Source of the DNA: a bacterium
GTDB lineage: Bacteria; Spirochaetota; JAHITG01
DNA: 9,985 nt
Direction: 5' to 3'
NCBI GenBank assembly: GCA_028711675.1
Contig: JAQTRT010000095.1
Location: 1 to 9,985 of the forward strand
Both the position numbers and the translations under genes were made by a program. Below are positions 1-6,809 of the stretch, piece by piece. The first letter of the stretch is position 1. Every line of letters starts with the position of its first letter. The notes beneath the pieces are model-generated. The model searched no databases. It saw nothing but the letters and a program-made list of their open reading frames with translations, and had not been told where the DNA came from.

Positions 1-646
1 GAGCCAGCGTTTCCAGCATTCCCAGCTCATCTTCCATTTTCGTCCTGTCAACAGGGTCAAACGGCATGGTCAAGGCATCATTGGGGACCTTGGCACCGTT
101 GAACTGGATATTATCCAGGAAGACCTTCCCGGTCCTGCCCTGTGTGAAGACGAAAACGATCTTTTTTGTATCGATCAGGTTCTTGGGTAAAGCTGTCGGC
201 TGCCAGCCTGTGTCCGCAGTGCTCCAGACCTTCTTGACCATGCTCACTTTCATTTTCCTGTTCCAGCCTTTTTTCAGGACAAGGCTCTCTGACTCGAACC
301 AGATAAAACCGGGCCCGGTGGAGATACCCAGACTGACCTTGATGGGTGATTCGATGAAGATATCGAACTGTATCTCGGTTATTTTAGAAAGGTCCATGGA
401 CCCTTCCCGTGAAACGAATCCCTTGCTTTCGGAACCGGTCTTGTCCAGGTCCACCTCCAGGGAATACTTCCCTTCCGTCCTGTTATTGGTCACTGTCCGG
501 ATAAAATTCACGGCATTGTTATCCATGACCGAGACAGCCCAGAAATTCTCTTTTTCAAATCCTTCCCACAGATAACTGCGGGCAGGCAGGACTGTCAGAA
601 GGACAAGCATAAGCGAAAGAAAAAGACTGAATGATAAGCGTTTCAT
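1..646 (-). CDS. Secreted protein with N-terminal carbohydrate-binding-like module (3' end beyond window)
   Basis: The first 215 codons are visible, reading from ATG at 646 out of the window at position 1. The start follows a strong AGGAGG (about 652-657) and opens a signal peptide: MKR, then a hydrophobic run, with likely cleavage after the PARS region (about residue 24). Residues 25-184 form a beta-sandwich-like module that matches the start of the neighbouring 1086-residue glycosidase: YLWEGFEKENFW against YLWENFERENLW, LKKGWN in both, and VFLDNIQFNG against VYVDNIRFIG. Such galactose-binding-fold domains usually precede catalytic domains of secreted glycoside hydrolases. The text after residue 190 (PFDPVDRTKMEDELGMLETLA) reads as a linker or the start of another domain. 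A glycosidase or other surface polysaccharide-handling protein is likely from the paralogy and context, but the catalytic part is not visible. Confidence 0.85.
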   Translation of the reverse strand, partial: MKRLSFSLFLSLMLVLLTVLPARSYLWEGFEKENFWAVSVMDNNAVNFIRTVTNNRTEGKYSLEVDLDKTGSESKGFVSREGSMDLSKITEIQFDIFIESPIKVSLGISTGPGFIWFESESLVLKKGWNRKMKVSMVKKVWSTADTGWQPTALPKNLIDTKKIVFVFTQGRTGKVFLDNIQFNGAKVPNDALTMPFDPVDRTKMEDELGMLETLA

Positions 647-795
647 AAAGTACCTCCTCTTAATAATTTAAATTCTCTATGATCATACACATAAACTTAT
701 TTTAAGATATACATAATAAAAAAACGAATGCCACTTTCTTTTCATGATCATTCCTCATTTATTTATATTAAATAGTTTGATGGGTGAAGCTGATA
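647..795 (-). promoter_or_regulatory. AT-rich intergenic gap, possible promoter for the gene at 1-646
   Basis: This 149-bp gap separates the stop of the large glycosidase (796-798) from the start at 646 and is clearly more AT-rich than the coding DNA around it. It holds -10-like hexamers on the minus strand (TATGAT near 681-686), but I see no convincing -35 at the right distance. The palindrome ATGATCAT occurs twice, at 679-686 and 744-751. I see no hairpin followed by a T-run, so there is no clear intrinsic terminator for the upstream gene. The gap length and composition suggest an independent promoter, but the exact site cannot be assigned. Confidence 0.35.
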
Positions 796-3700
796 TCATT
801 TTATCCCTTTCACCGGCTGTTCCCGGGTCTCCAGTTTCCTGATGACCAACAGGATATCCTTTTCCACGGCCGGGTAATCGATCACGAATTTTTTATTCCG
901 GTGTTCACAGTTCACGATCCGGATCAATTCATTCTTCCAGGTATCATAATAATACACCTTCACTTTCCTGTACCGGAAAACGTCATCCACAACGATCCGG
1001 CCTTTTTGCGCCGTGCTCTTCTTGTTCGCAAGCCAGTTCTCGGCATTGAAATTCCTGTTCTTGATCCAGACATACATATCCTTATCATCCCGGAGCCCCA
1101 GGGCCTCCGCATCCGCCACACAGTTGATGAACTTGATATAAGTCAGCTTGATCCAGTCAAATTCATTGTTCTCGAACCGTATCACATGACGGCCTTTCTT
1201 CACCTTGATGGTAAAAAGCTGATTCACGGTCTGGGGCATGGTGGAATCGATCTTGCTGTAATTCTTACTGAGCGCCTTTTCCCCGTCGATCAGCACGGTC
1301 AGGTTGCCTCCCAGGTAAGACGCCTGCTCTACCATGATCTCAATGAAACCGTCCTCCAGAAAACTGATATGGAATTCCGGACGCACCATCATATCCCTGT
1401 GATTCCTGCCCTGGAAATATTTGGAGATATAGCCGTCGCCGGTCAGCTCGTTATCTTTCAGCTTGAAGAGGCTGCCCGTCGGCTTCTCCCAGTCCAGGGT
1501 GGGTGCGAAAAAATAATCCGCCACACCTCTGGTCAGCGCCTGCACCGGCAGGATCTTCCCCTTCGTAAAATTAAACTCCCCGGTCAGCTTGTTCAGGTAT
1601 TCAAAATGATGGTACAGGCCGTTCTTATCGATATAATAATCCCACCACCAGTACATGGCCGAAGAAGAAGTGCAGTTGAAGAAAGAATACCAGAGGACCG
1701 TATGGAGCCGGATGCCGGTCCTGTCCTTTTCTTCTTCCGCCCCTTCCTCGATCCCGCCGCCTATCTCTCCCGTAATATGAGGTTTATCCAGTTCATCCAT
1801 CTTGTACCGGGGTACGGAGAAGAGGGCAGCCTTGAAATCAAAAGTATAGACGTGGGTCTGCGAATAATCGATCTGGGAAAGGTCGAAAGTCTCCATCCCG
1901 GACATGGGCCTGGCATAGCTGGTCGTGATCAGATGGCGGTACGGATCGATGGACCTGATATACCTGGCCATTTCCTTGTGCCAGGCCTTGACCTTCCCGC
2001 TGTCAAAATGGGACGTCAGGTCCACTTCATTGAACAATTCCCAGGCCAGGATGGATGTGGAGTACCCCCACCGGGCTACGGAATACAAGAGCCTCTGCTT
2101 GAATATCTTTTTAGCCGTGTCATCCGTAAAAAAATCTTCAGGTTTATCCAGGGGCCCGCCGTTCCTCCGGTTATAAGGATTCACGTCCCATTCATAATCC
2201 AGGTCGAGCATGCGGTGATAATTAAGCACATACTGGAGATAGATCCCTTTCTGCCTGCTGTATTCAACGAATTCATCGAACAGATAAGCGTCCTTCTGGC
2301 TGTATGCTCCGAGGCCGACAGCCCTGGGCTTTGTCCATTCCAGGATCAGGCCCCACGGCACGTTCCAGATCCTTGTCCAGTTCATCCGGGCCATGGAAAA
2401 TTTTTTCAGGTATTCCACATACAGGTTCTCTTTTCCTTTCTGGAGCCACTTCTCCACCCAGCAAAGATTCAGGCCAAGGGGATAGTATGTCTTCCCGTTA
2501 CTGAAAATAAAACGCTTGCCTTTGGTCCGGATAAAGCCATCGGTATTATCCGGTTCCAGCACATTGAACTCCATGTTCCCTTTTTTATAGACCGTTTCCC
2601 CGGCCGGGTTCTTAATCCGTATGGCAAATTTCCATTTTCCCTCTTTTAAGGGCGCAAATCTGATCTTCCAGACCCCTTCACCGGTGGGTTCAAGGTCCTT
2701 GTCTAAAAGGACTGAATAAAAACCAGGCATCCTGATCTTTTCATTCCCCGGAGAGATGAATTCGCCTTCGCAGTAAACTTCGTCCGGATCATAGGGATTC
2801 CAGTACTGTTCAGCCATTTTAAATATGATCTCCAGCTTGTCATACCGGTATACCGAACGTTCAAAACCGTACAGTTCAGTGACAGTAGGCGTTTTATAAT
2901 TCTTTTTATCAATCACCACAGGGAGGTAAGGTTCGATCTTCTCTTCCTGGGGAATAAACTTCCCCCCTTTCACAAAGGAAAAATCCAGTATCTTGATGGA
3001 GCCTGATGTCAGTTTTTTGGGAAAACCGTATATCATAATATTGAACGCTTTAATATTCTGCTTGTTGAGCATGTAGGAATGGAAGTTCCAGGTGGTCCGC
3101 TCCGATTTAAAATACGGCGCGTTCAGGTTGATCTCAAGGGTCTTGGTGATGCCCGGGGAAAGGTATAAAAGCGGAGTTTCGATCCAGGTCCATCCTTCAC
3201 CTGTCTGGAAGGCCATGGAATACACGGCCGGCACGCGGCCGTTCTCCACTGTAACCAGGATCTTGGAAATATCCGAAAGGTCAAGGGCCTGATTAATGGC
3301 ATAAGCAGCTTTATGGATATTATCAATGTCCCGGTAATGGAAGAGATAAAAACCTTTCTTATCCCTGGTAATGCCTGAGGATTTCTCCTGTGACCATGAG
3401 GGAATGACAGCTTTACTGAGGAGTGAATACCGGCTGATCCTGTTCCCGGCAACGGCCTTCACATAAGGGATGCTGTCCACCTTGTTCTCGATCTTTCTCC
3501 CTATAAATCGGATATTATCCACATAAACATTCCCTTTCTGCGCCACCTCGAATTTGAAAAATATCTTTTTTATCTGGTTCAGGCCCACAGCCTGCCTTTC
3601 GTAAGATTGTTCATTCCCGTACTTGAACTTTTTTCCGGTAAAATCTATGGTAATATCCTTGTTCCATCCTTTTTTCAGGTTCACGCTCTTGGCTTCATAC

Positions 3701-4056
3701 CATTCAAAGGATTCTTTAATGGAATAAGCGAAGGTAAACCTGGCCGCCGGTTTGGTGGAAAGGATATCCAGTTTCATCTCGTTCAATCCGTAAAGAGAAG
3801 GGACATCTACGCGCGTGACCAGTCCCAGCCCTTCCTTAAAGAACGTGATCTTCAGGCTTTTTTTCCCTTCCGTGGCATAATCATAGGAAACACCCGCATC
3901 CTTGACGATATTCCCGTACAGTTCATCAATGAGCCACAGGTTCTCCCTTTCAAAATTCTCCCAGAGATACTGGAAAGCATATTTGGAATCAACGGCCGAA
4001 AGGGAAGGGTTCCGGAATACCAGTATAACAAGAAATATAAAGATTCTTTTAACCAT
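796..4056 (-). CDS. Secreted multidomain DUF5060/GH5-like glycoside hydrolase
   Basis: Full-length 1086-residue secreted enzyme expected to hydrolyse a beta-linked polysaccharide outside the cytoplasm. A signal peptide covers about residues 1-21. Residues 30-187 are a jelly-roll-like module shared with the protein at 1-646, and 205-365 look like a second beta-sandwich. Residues 400-500 resemble DUF5060 (VYCEGEFISPGNEKIRMPGF, then WKIRFAPLKEGKWKF). Residues 505-830 are a clan GH-A TIM barrel: R562 in MNWTRIWN, the NPYNRRNGGP motif, probable acid/base E677 in AWELFNEVD, QTHVY (735-737), and probable nucleophile E764 in ITGEIG. Residues 880-980 and 985-1080 are two further beta-rich modules; the last ends like C-terminal sandwiches of similar glycosidases. 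The ATG at 4056 follows AGAAGG and begins the signal peptide. It lies 235 bp downstream of the porin gene, across the inverted-repeat element. Fold and retaining mechanism are well supported; substrate (mannan, glucan or other) is not. Confidence 0.9.
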   Translation of the reverse strand: MVKRIFIFLVILVFRNPSLSAVDSKYAFQYLWENFERENLWLIDELYGNIVKDAGVSYDYATEGKKSLKITFFKEGLGLVTRVDVPSLYGLNEMKLDILSTKPAARFTFAYSIKESFEWYEAKSVNLKKGWNKDITIDFTGKKFKYGNEQSYERQAVGLNQIKKIFFKFEVAQKGNVYVDNIRFIGRKIENKVDSIPYVKAVAGNRISRYSLLSKAVIPSWSQEKSSGITRDKKGFYLFHYRDIDNIHKAAYAINQALDLSDISKILVTVENGRVPAVYSMAFQTGEGWTWIETPLLYLSPGITKTLEINLNAPYFKSERTTWNFHSYMLNKQNIKAFNIMIYGFPKKLTSGSIKILDFSFVKGGKFIPQEEKIEPYLPVVIDKKNYKTPTVTELYGFERSVYRYDKLEIIFKMAEQYWNPYDPDEVYCEGEFISPGNEKIRMPGFYSVLLDKDLEPTGEGVWKIRFAPLKEGKWKFAIRIKNPAGETVYKKGNMEFNVLEPDNTDGFIRTKGKRFIFSNGKTYYPLGLNLCWVEKWLQKGKENLYVEYLKKFSMARMNWTRIWNVPWGLILEWTKPRAVGLGAYSQKDAYLFDEFVEYSRQKGIYLQYVLNYHRMLDLDYEWDVNPYNRRNGGPLDKPEDFFTDDTAKKIFKQRLLYSVARWGYSTSILAWELFNEVDLTSHFDSGKVKAWHKEMARYIRSIDPYRHLITTSYARPMSGMETFDLSQIDYSQTHVYTFDFKAALFSVPRYKMDELDKPHITGEIGGGIEEGAEEEKDRTGIRLHTVLWYSFFNCTSSSAMYWWWDYYIDKNGLYHHFEYLNKLTGEFNFTKGKILPVQALTRGVADYFFAPTLDWEKPTGSLFKLKDNELTGDGYISKYFQGRNHRDMMVRPEFHISFLEDGFIEIMVEQASYLGGNLTVLIDGEKALSKNYSKIDSTMPQTVNQLFTIKVKKGRHVIRFENNEFDWIKLTYIKFINCVADAEALGLRDDKDMYVWIKNRNFNAENWLANKKSTAQKGRIVVDDVFRYRKVKVYYYDTWKNELIRIVNCEHRNKKFVIDYPAVEKDILLVIRKLETREQPVKGIK

Positions 4057-4158
4057 TAGGGCCCTTCTGTTAAAATCCCATGAAAGCTGTGACAGGATAT
4101 AACTTCGGAAAACGTTTTAATTAATTAACGGGCACCATCATGTTTAATTTTTCTCATT

Positions 4159-4187
4159 CTCGGGAGCCATCCATGGCGCCCTCCGAG
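4159..4187. repeat. Second nested hairpin with one bulged G
   Basis: CTCGGGAG (4159-4166) pairs with CTCCGAG (4181-4187) if one G is bulged, enclosing a 14-nt loop that contains CCATGG and GGCGCC. With the neighbouring hairpin and the 29-bp outer stem, it completes a three-way-junction shape. Confidence 0.5.
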
Positions 4188-4188
4188 G

Positions 4189-4231
4189 GGAATCGCGTTT
4201 TTAACCTCCTGTTAAAAAAATCAGCGATTCC
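4189..4231. repeat. Nested two-step hairpin inside the inverted-repeat element
   Basis: GGAATCGC (4189-4196) pairs exactly with GCGATTCC (4224-4231). Within it TTTTTAAC (4198-4205) pairs exactly with GTTAAAAA (4211-4218), closing a 5-nt loop, with an asymmetric internal bulge of 1 versus 5 nt. On the minus strand the loop and its edge read AGGAGG (4210-4205), a perfect Shine-Dalgarno sequence that would be held in the apical loop. Confidence 0.7.
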
Positions 4232-4291
4232 AAACCGAAAAATTAAACATGATGGTGCCCGTTAAAACACGGCACTGGAATAATGAAAATA

Positions 4292-5899
4292 TCAGAAGTA
4301 CAGTTCGGTCTGGAACTTGAAGAGCTCGGCCGGGTCCTTCCCCGTCTCACCCTGGATGATATTATCATATCCCGAACGATACGCCTGGCCGGGCAGATAA
4401 AGGCCGTACAGGAACTTCAGCACCAGCTTGTTCTGATACACATACCGCACGGAAGCATCCACTTCCATGCCCAGGCCAATAGCCTTGTATTTTCCGCCAA
4501 AACGGTTCACAGCCACTACGGAATTTCCCGGCAGATTGTAATAATAGAAATATTCCAGCATAGGAACCACCTTGTTCTCGTCATCACCCGTGGTGCCGAT
4601 GGTATAGCTGATATTTGCGCCGATAATGCCCGTCGGGTAACGCGATACGGACGGGTCCTGGAGCCTCTGGTCCTCTTCCTGGACCGGGCTGCCCAGGCCG
4701 GAATTATGCATGTACGGGCTGGCCTTGAAGATCTCGCCGTATCCGGCAAAATCCGTGCCGTACGTCCTTCCGTACATGACCTCGTTCAGGCCGTAAAATC
4801 CCTCGATGGTTCCGGGCGTGGATGGCTTATCCCCGCTGCCGCCCAGGTGAAAGAGAGCAGCGGCCAGCTTCTCCTGTCTGTATTCCAGGCCGGCCCGGTA
4901 AACATAAGCGTTATACCTGGCTGTCCCGTAATAATCCTTCTGCACCAGGTCCAGGCCGATATCCAGGTCATAATAAGTGCCGACAGCTTTCCTTCCCAGT
5001 TCATATCCTCCTTCCACAAAGACCTTCAGGTACTTCGTGAACACGCCCTGCCGCGTGTAATTCAAGCCGATGAGATACCGGTGGTCAAAACCGTCCGCGT
5101 TGGAATCCCCCTGCACCAGCTTCTTGCCGCCTTTGTCATAGAACATCAGGTAACTTTTGAAGCTGTTGTTCTTATACGTGATGCGGTTAATAAAGCCGTA
5201 CAGGTTGATGTCGTTGTCGCCGTACATCCTGTCCCAGATAAATCCGCCTGAACTGTCATAAAGCCCGGCCGTGCCGTCGTTGATCTTAAAGGCAAAAAAG
5301 TCGGACTTCATCTGAGGCTCAAAGAAAAGGAAATCCCAGCTGAGATTGAAAACAAGGCCGTCGCCGGTAATATATAAAAACAGGTCCTGGGGGATGTCCT
5401 TGATGGCATCGGTCTCCTCATACACGGTCCCGCTGTAGAACTGACGGCCGCCCGTGAAATTCACGTACCGCCAGATGATCTCATCCGCTTTGATATAAAG
5501 ATTCTCTATTTTGATCCCTTTATAATTCCGCTGGGAAGAAGGGCTGGGATCGCCGATGAACTCGCCCAGGTTCGCGTTATGCTCGGAATTAAAATAATCG
5601 TTATGGGAGGCCCAGAGCGTATCCTTTTTGTTCAAGCCCAGGGCCAGGGTCACGTTGCGCATGACCAGGAGGTTGAACTTGAGCGAGAACATGGTATAAG
5701 CAAATTCATCCAGGTCATCATACAGCCGGGCGCCCGTAGAGAGCTCGTGCGTGGTAGTCTTATCGAAACCGTTATTGAGCCTGTTCCAGAACAGTTTGGC
5801 ATTACCGGTCACATCCAGGCTCTCCACCTTGGCCGAAAGGTCCGCGGAAAAGCAGACAAGCAGGAGAAGCAGGATAACTGTATTTCCGTATTTTTTCAT
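4292..5899 (-). CDS. Porin-like outer-membrane beta-barrel protein (possibly alginate-export-like)
   Basis: Full-length 535-residue protein with a clear signal peptide (MKKYGNTVILLLLLVCFSADLSA, probable cleavage near residue 23). The rest is typical of a large outer-membrane barrel: alternating hydrophobic and polar strands rich in Tyr, Phe and Gly, with Asp/Asn/Gly-rich loops and no predicted transmembrane helix. It ends in TELYF, the C-terminal phenylalanine recognised by the BAM machinery. VNFTGGRQFYSGTVYEE (146-162) recalls the Gly-Arg-Gln strand of alginate-export/OprD-like porins, but the match is weak, so family and substrate are left open. The likely role is passage of oligosaccharides, or of a secreted glycan, across the outer membrane. 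The ATG at 5899 has AGGAGG 8 nt upstream, and that motif overlaps the stop of the preceding gene, suggesting coupled translation. It is the last gene before the inverted-repeat element. Confidence 0.82.
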   Translation of the reverse strand: MKKYGNTVILLLLLVCFSADLSAKVESLDVTGNAKLFWNRLNNGFDKTTTHELSTGARLYDDLDEFAYTMFSLKFNLLVMRNVTLALGLNKKDTLWASHNDYFNSEHNANLGEFIGDPSPSSQRNYKGIKIENLYIKADEIIWRYVNFTGGRQFYSGTVYEETDAIKDIPQDLFLYITGDGLVFNLSWDFLFFEPQMKSDFFAFKINDGTAGLYDSSGGFIWDRMYGDNDINLYGFINRITYKNNSFKSYLMFYDKGGKKLVQGDSNADGFDHRYLIGLNYTRQGVFTKYLKVFVEGGYELGRKAVGTYYDLDIGLDLVQKDYYGTARYNAYVYRAGLEYRQEKLAAALFHLGGSGDKPSTPGTIEGFYGLNEVMYGRTYGTDFAGYGEIFKASPYMHNSGLGSPVQEEDQRLQDPSVSRYPTGIIGANISYTIGTTGDDENKVVPMLEYFYYYNLPGNSVVAVNRFGGKYKAIGLGMEVDASVRYVYQNKLVLKFLYGLYLPGQAYRSGYDNIIQGETGKDPAELFKFQTELYF

Positions 5900-5907
5900 G
5901 GTACGAT

Positions 5908-5914
5908 CCTCCTA
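5908..5914 (-). promoter_or_regulatory. Ribosome binding site overlapping upstream stop codon
   Basis: On the minus strand TAGGAGG combines the stop codon of the upstream barrel gene (TAG, 5914-5912) with the Shine-Dalgarno AGGAGG (5913-5908) of the porin gene, 8 nt before its ATG. A ribosome terminating on one gene is placed directly on the next start, which supports one operon and fixes the porin start. Confidence 0.85.
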
Positions 5915-6778
5915 AAAAGATATGCTCTTTATCGAAACAGAATATATACTCTCTGAATCCACTGTTTTAAAGCCGAATTCCGTTTGTAAGGGCTTGAACT
6001 GCAGGGAAAGCCCGAACGAAAGAGAATCCAGGAATTCCTGTTCCCGGCTGTAATGGAAACCAAGCACGGGTATGATCTCCATCACGGGCAGGATAAAATG
6101 ATATAGGAACGAAAGGCTTGATTCGAATTCATTGTAGGACGAATAATTAAATACCGCCTGAGCCTGAAGATCGAACGGGAACATATGGTTATAGAACAAA
6201 CCCAGGTCCGGATAAAAGGTATCGGAATATTTCCCGAAATAAGTCAGGTCGCTCCCGATGTTCTTCACGTACAGTCCGGCCAGTCCGTCCTTCATAACGC
6301 TGTAATTCACGGAGAAGGAGGAGAGGAAAAGAAGGTTGGAGGTCCCGGCCAGCGAATTCTTATAGATAAGAAAGGAGATCCCGGCCAGCAGTTTTTCCAT
6401 GATCCTGACGGAAAGCGCCGGATTGATCCCGTAGTTCCGGCAGGTCATGGTCTCATCGGAAAAATCATTGTAATAGATCTTTAAACCCGCGTTGTAAGGG
6501 GCCAGTTCCTTTTTTTCGCTCACAGTACTAAGCTGGAACAGAATATTCCCGAACGTATCCCTGAAATAAGAGACCTCATGATAAGAATAATCCCGGATAC
6601 CGATCAGCGAGGGACAGTTATAAAGATTATAGCTGTCGTTATAGACGGCCGACATAAAACCGCCGGAAGCCAGTCCCAGCGGCGACATGATGCTGTACCG
6701 GTTGAAGATGTTCTCAGCCGGAAGAAAGGCCGTAACACCCAGTAAAACGACACATACAAAAAGGAATCTTCTTTTCAT
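5912..6778 (-). CDS. Divergent PorV/PorQ-like outer-membrane barrel protein
   Basis: The 288-residue product begins at ATG 6778, which has AGGGAGA about 8 nt upstream and opens a signal peptide (MKRRFLFVCVVLLGVTAFLPA). The frame stays open upstream to 6859, but that extension is charged, overlaps the previous gene and would bury the signal peptide. Residues 37-60 (SGGFMSAVYNDSYNLYNCPS) resemble the PorV/PorQ N-terminal pattern of a Gly-rich turn, a D-[AS]-Y-x-LY core and a following NPA; here NPA is replaced by NCPS. Later come VKNIGSDL (171-178) and PDLGLFY (190-196), also typical of the family, and the protein ends in aromatic SISF. PorV-like proteins are barrels that in type IX secretion carry cargo to surface anchoring; others have no known role. 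Family assignment is moderate and the function here is unknown. It lies 31 bp after the GH113-like gene. Confidence 0.8.
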   Translation of the reverse strand: MKRRFLFVCVVLLGVTAFLPAENIFNRYSIMSPLGLASGGFMSAVYNDSYNLYNCPSLIGIRDYSYHEVSYFRDTFGNILFQLSTVSEKKELAPYNAGLKIYYNDFSDETMTCRNYGINPALSVRIMEKLLAGISFLIYKNSLAGTSNLLFLSSFSVNYSVMKDGLAGLYVKNIGSDLTYFGKYSDTFYPDLGLFYNHMFPFDLQAQAVFNYSSYNEFESSLSFLYHFILPVMEIIPVLGFHYSREQEFLDSLSFGLSLQFKPLQTEFGFKTVDSESIYSVSIKSISF

Positions 6779-6809
6779 CTCATTCTCCCTTTCCCGTGAT
6801 CTCTTGTTT

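Larger units (their letters stand above)
4125..4265. repeat. 141-bp element with perfect 29-bp terminal inverted repeats (MITE-like or structured RNA)
   Basis: The left arm 4125-4153 (TTAACGGGCACCATCATG onward) is the exact reverse complement of the right arm 4237-4265, 29 of 29 bases, and the match stops at both ends. Both arms end in TTAA, and the left flank carries further TTAA units (4117-4128), so a TTAA or TA target duplication is possible but ambiguous. The 83-bp interior holds two more hairpins and no gene of useful size. This is the architecture of a non-autonomous miniature transposable element. The whole would also fold as a three-way RNA junction in the porin transcript, beginning about 26 nt after its stop codon. 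There is no T-run directly after the stem on either strand, so a simple intrinsic terminator is less likely. The rest of the 4057-4291 gap shows only AT-rich palindromes (AAAACGTTTT at 4109-4118). Confidence 0.75.

Noticed and set aside
66..575. Plus-strand open frame of 169 codons near the left edge
   Set aside because: The minus strand here encodes a signal peptide and a module paralogous to the neighbouring enzyme; the plus frame is its shadow.
784..2649. Very long plus-strand open frame (621 codons) opposite the large glycosidase
   Set aside because: It lies wholly antisense to a well-supported enzyme, its translation is rich in Pro, His, Ile and Gly without domain pattern, and it has no ribosome binding site. 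It reflects codon bias of the real gene.
4125..4265. Inverted-repeat element as a simple intrinsic terminator
   Set aside because: The 29-bp stem is far longer than usual, encloses 83 bp, and has no T-run following it on either strand.
4283..5251. Plus-strand open frame of 322 codons opposite the porin gene
   Set aside because: The minus-strand frame has a signal peptide, barrel pattern, strong ribosome binding site and terminal Phe; this one has none of these and is a shadow.
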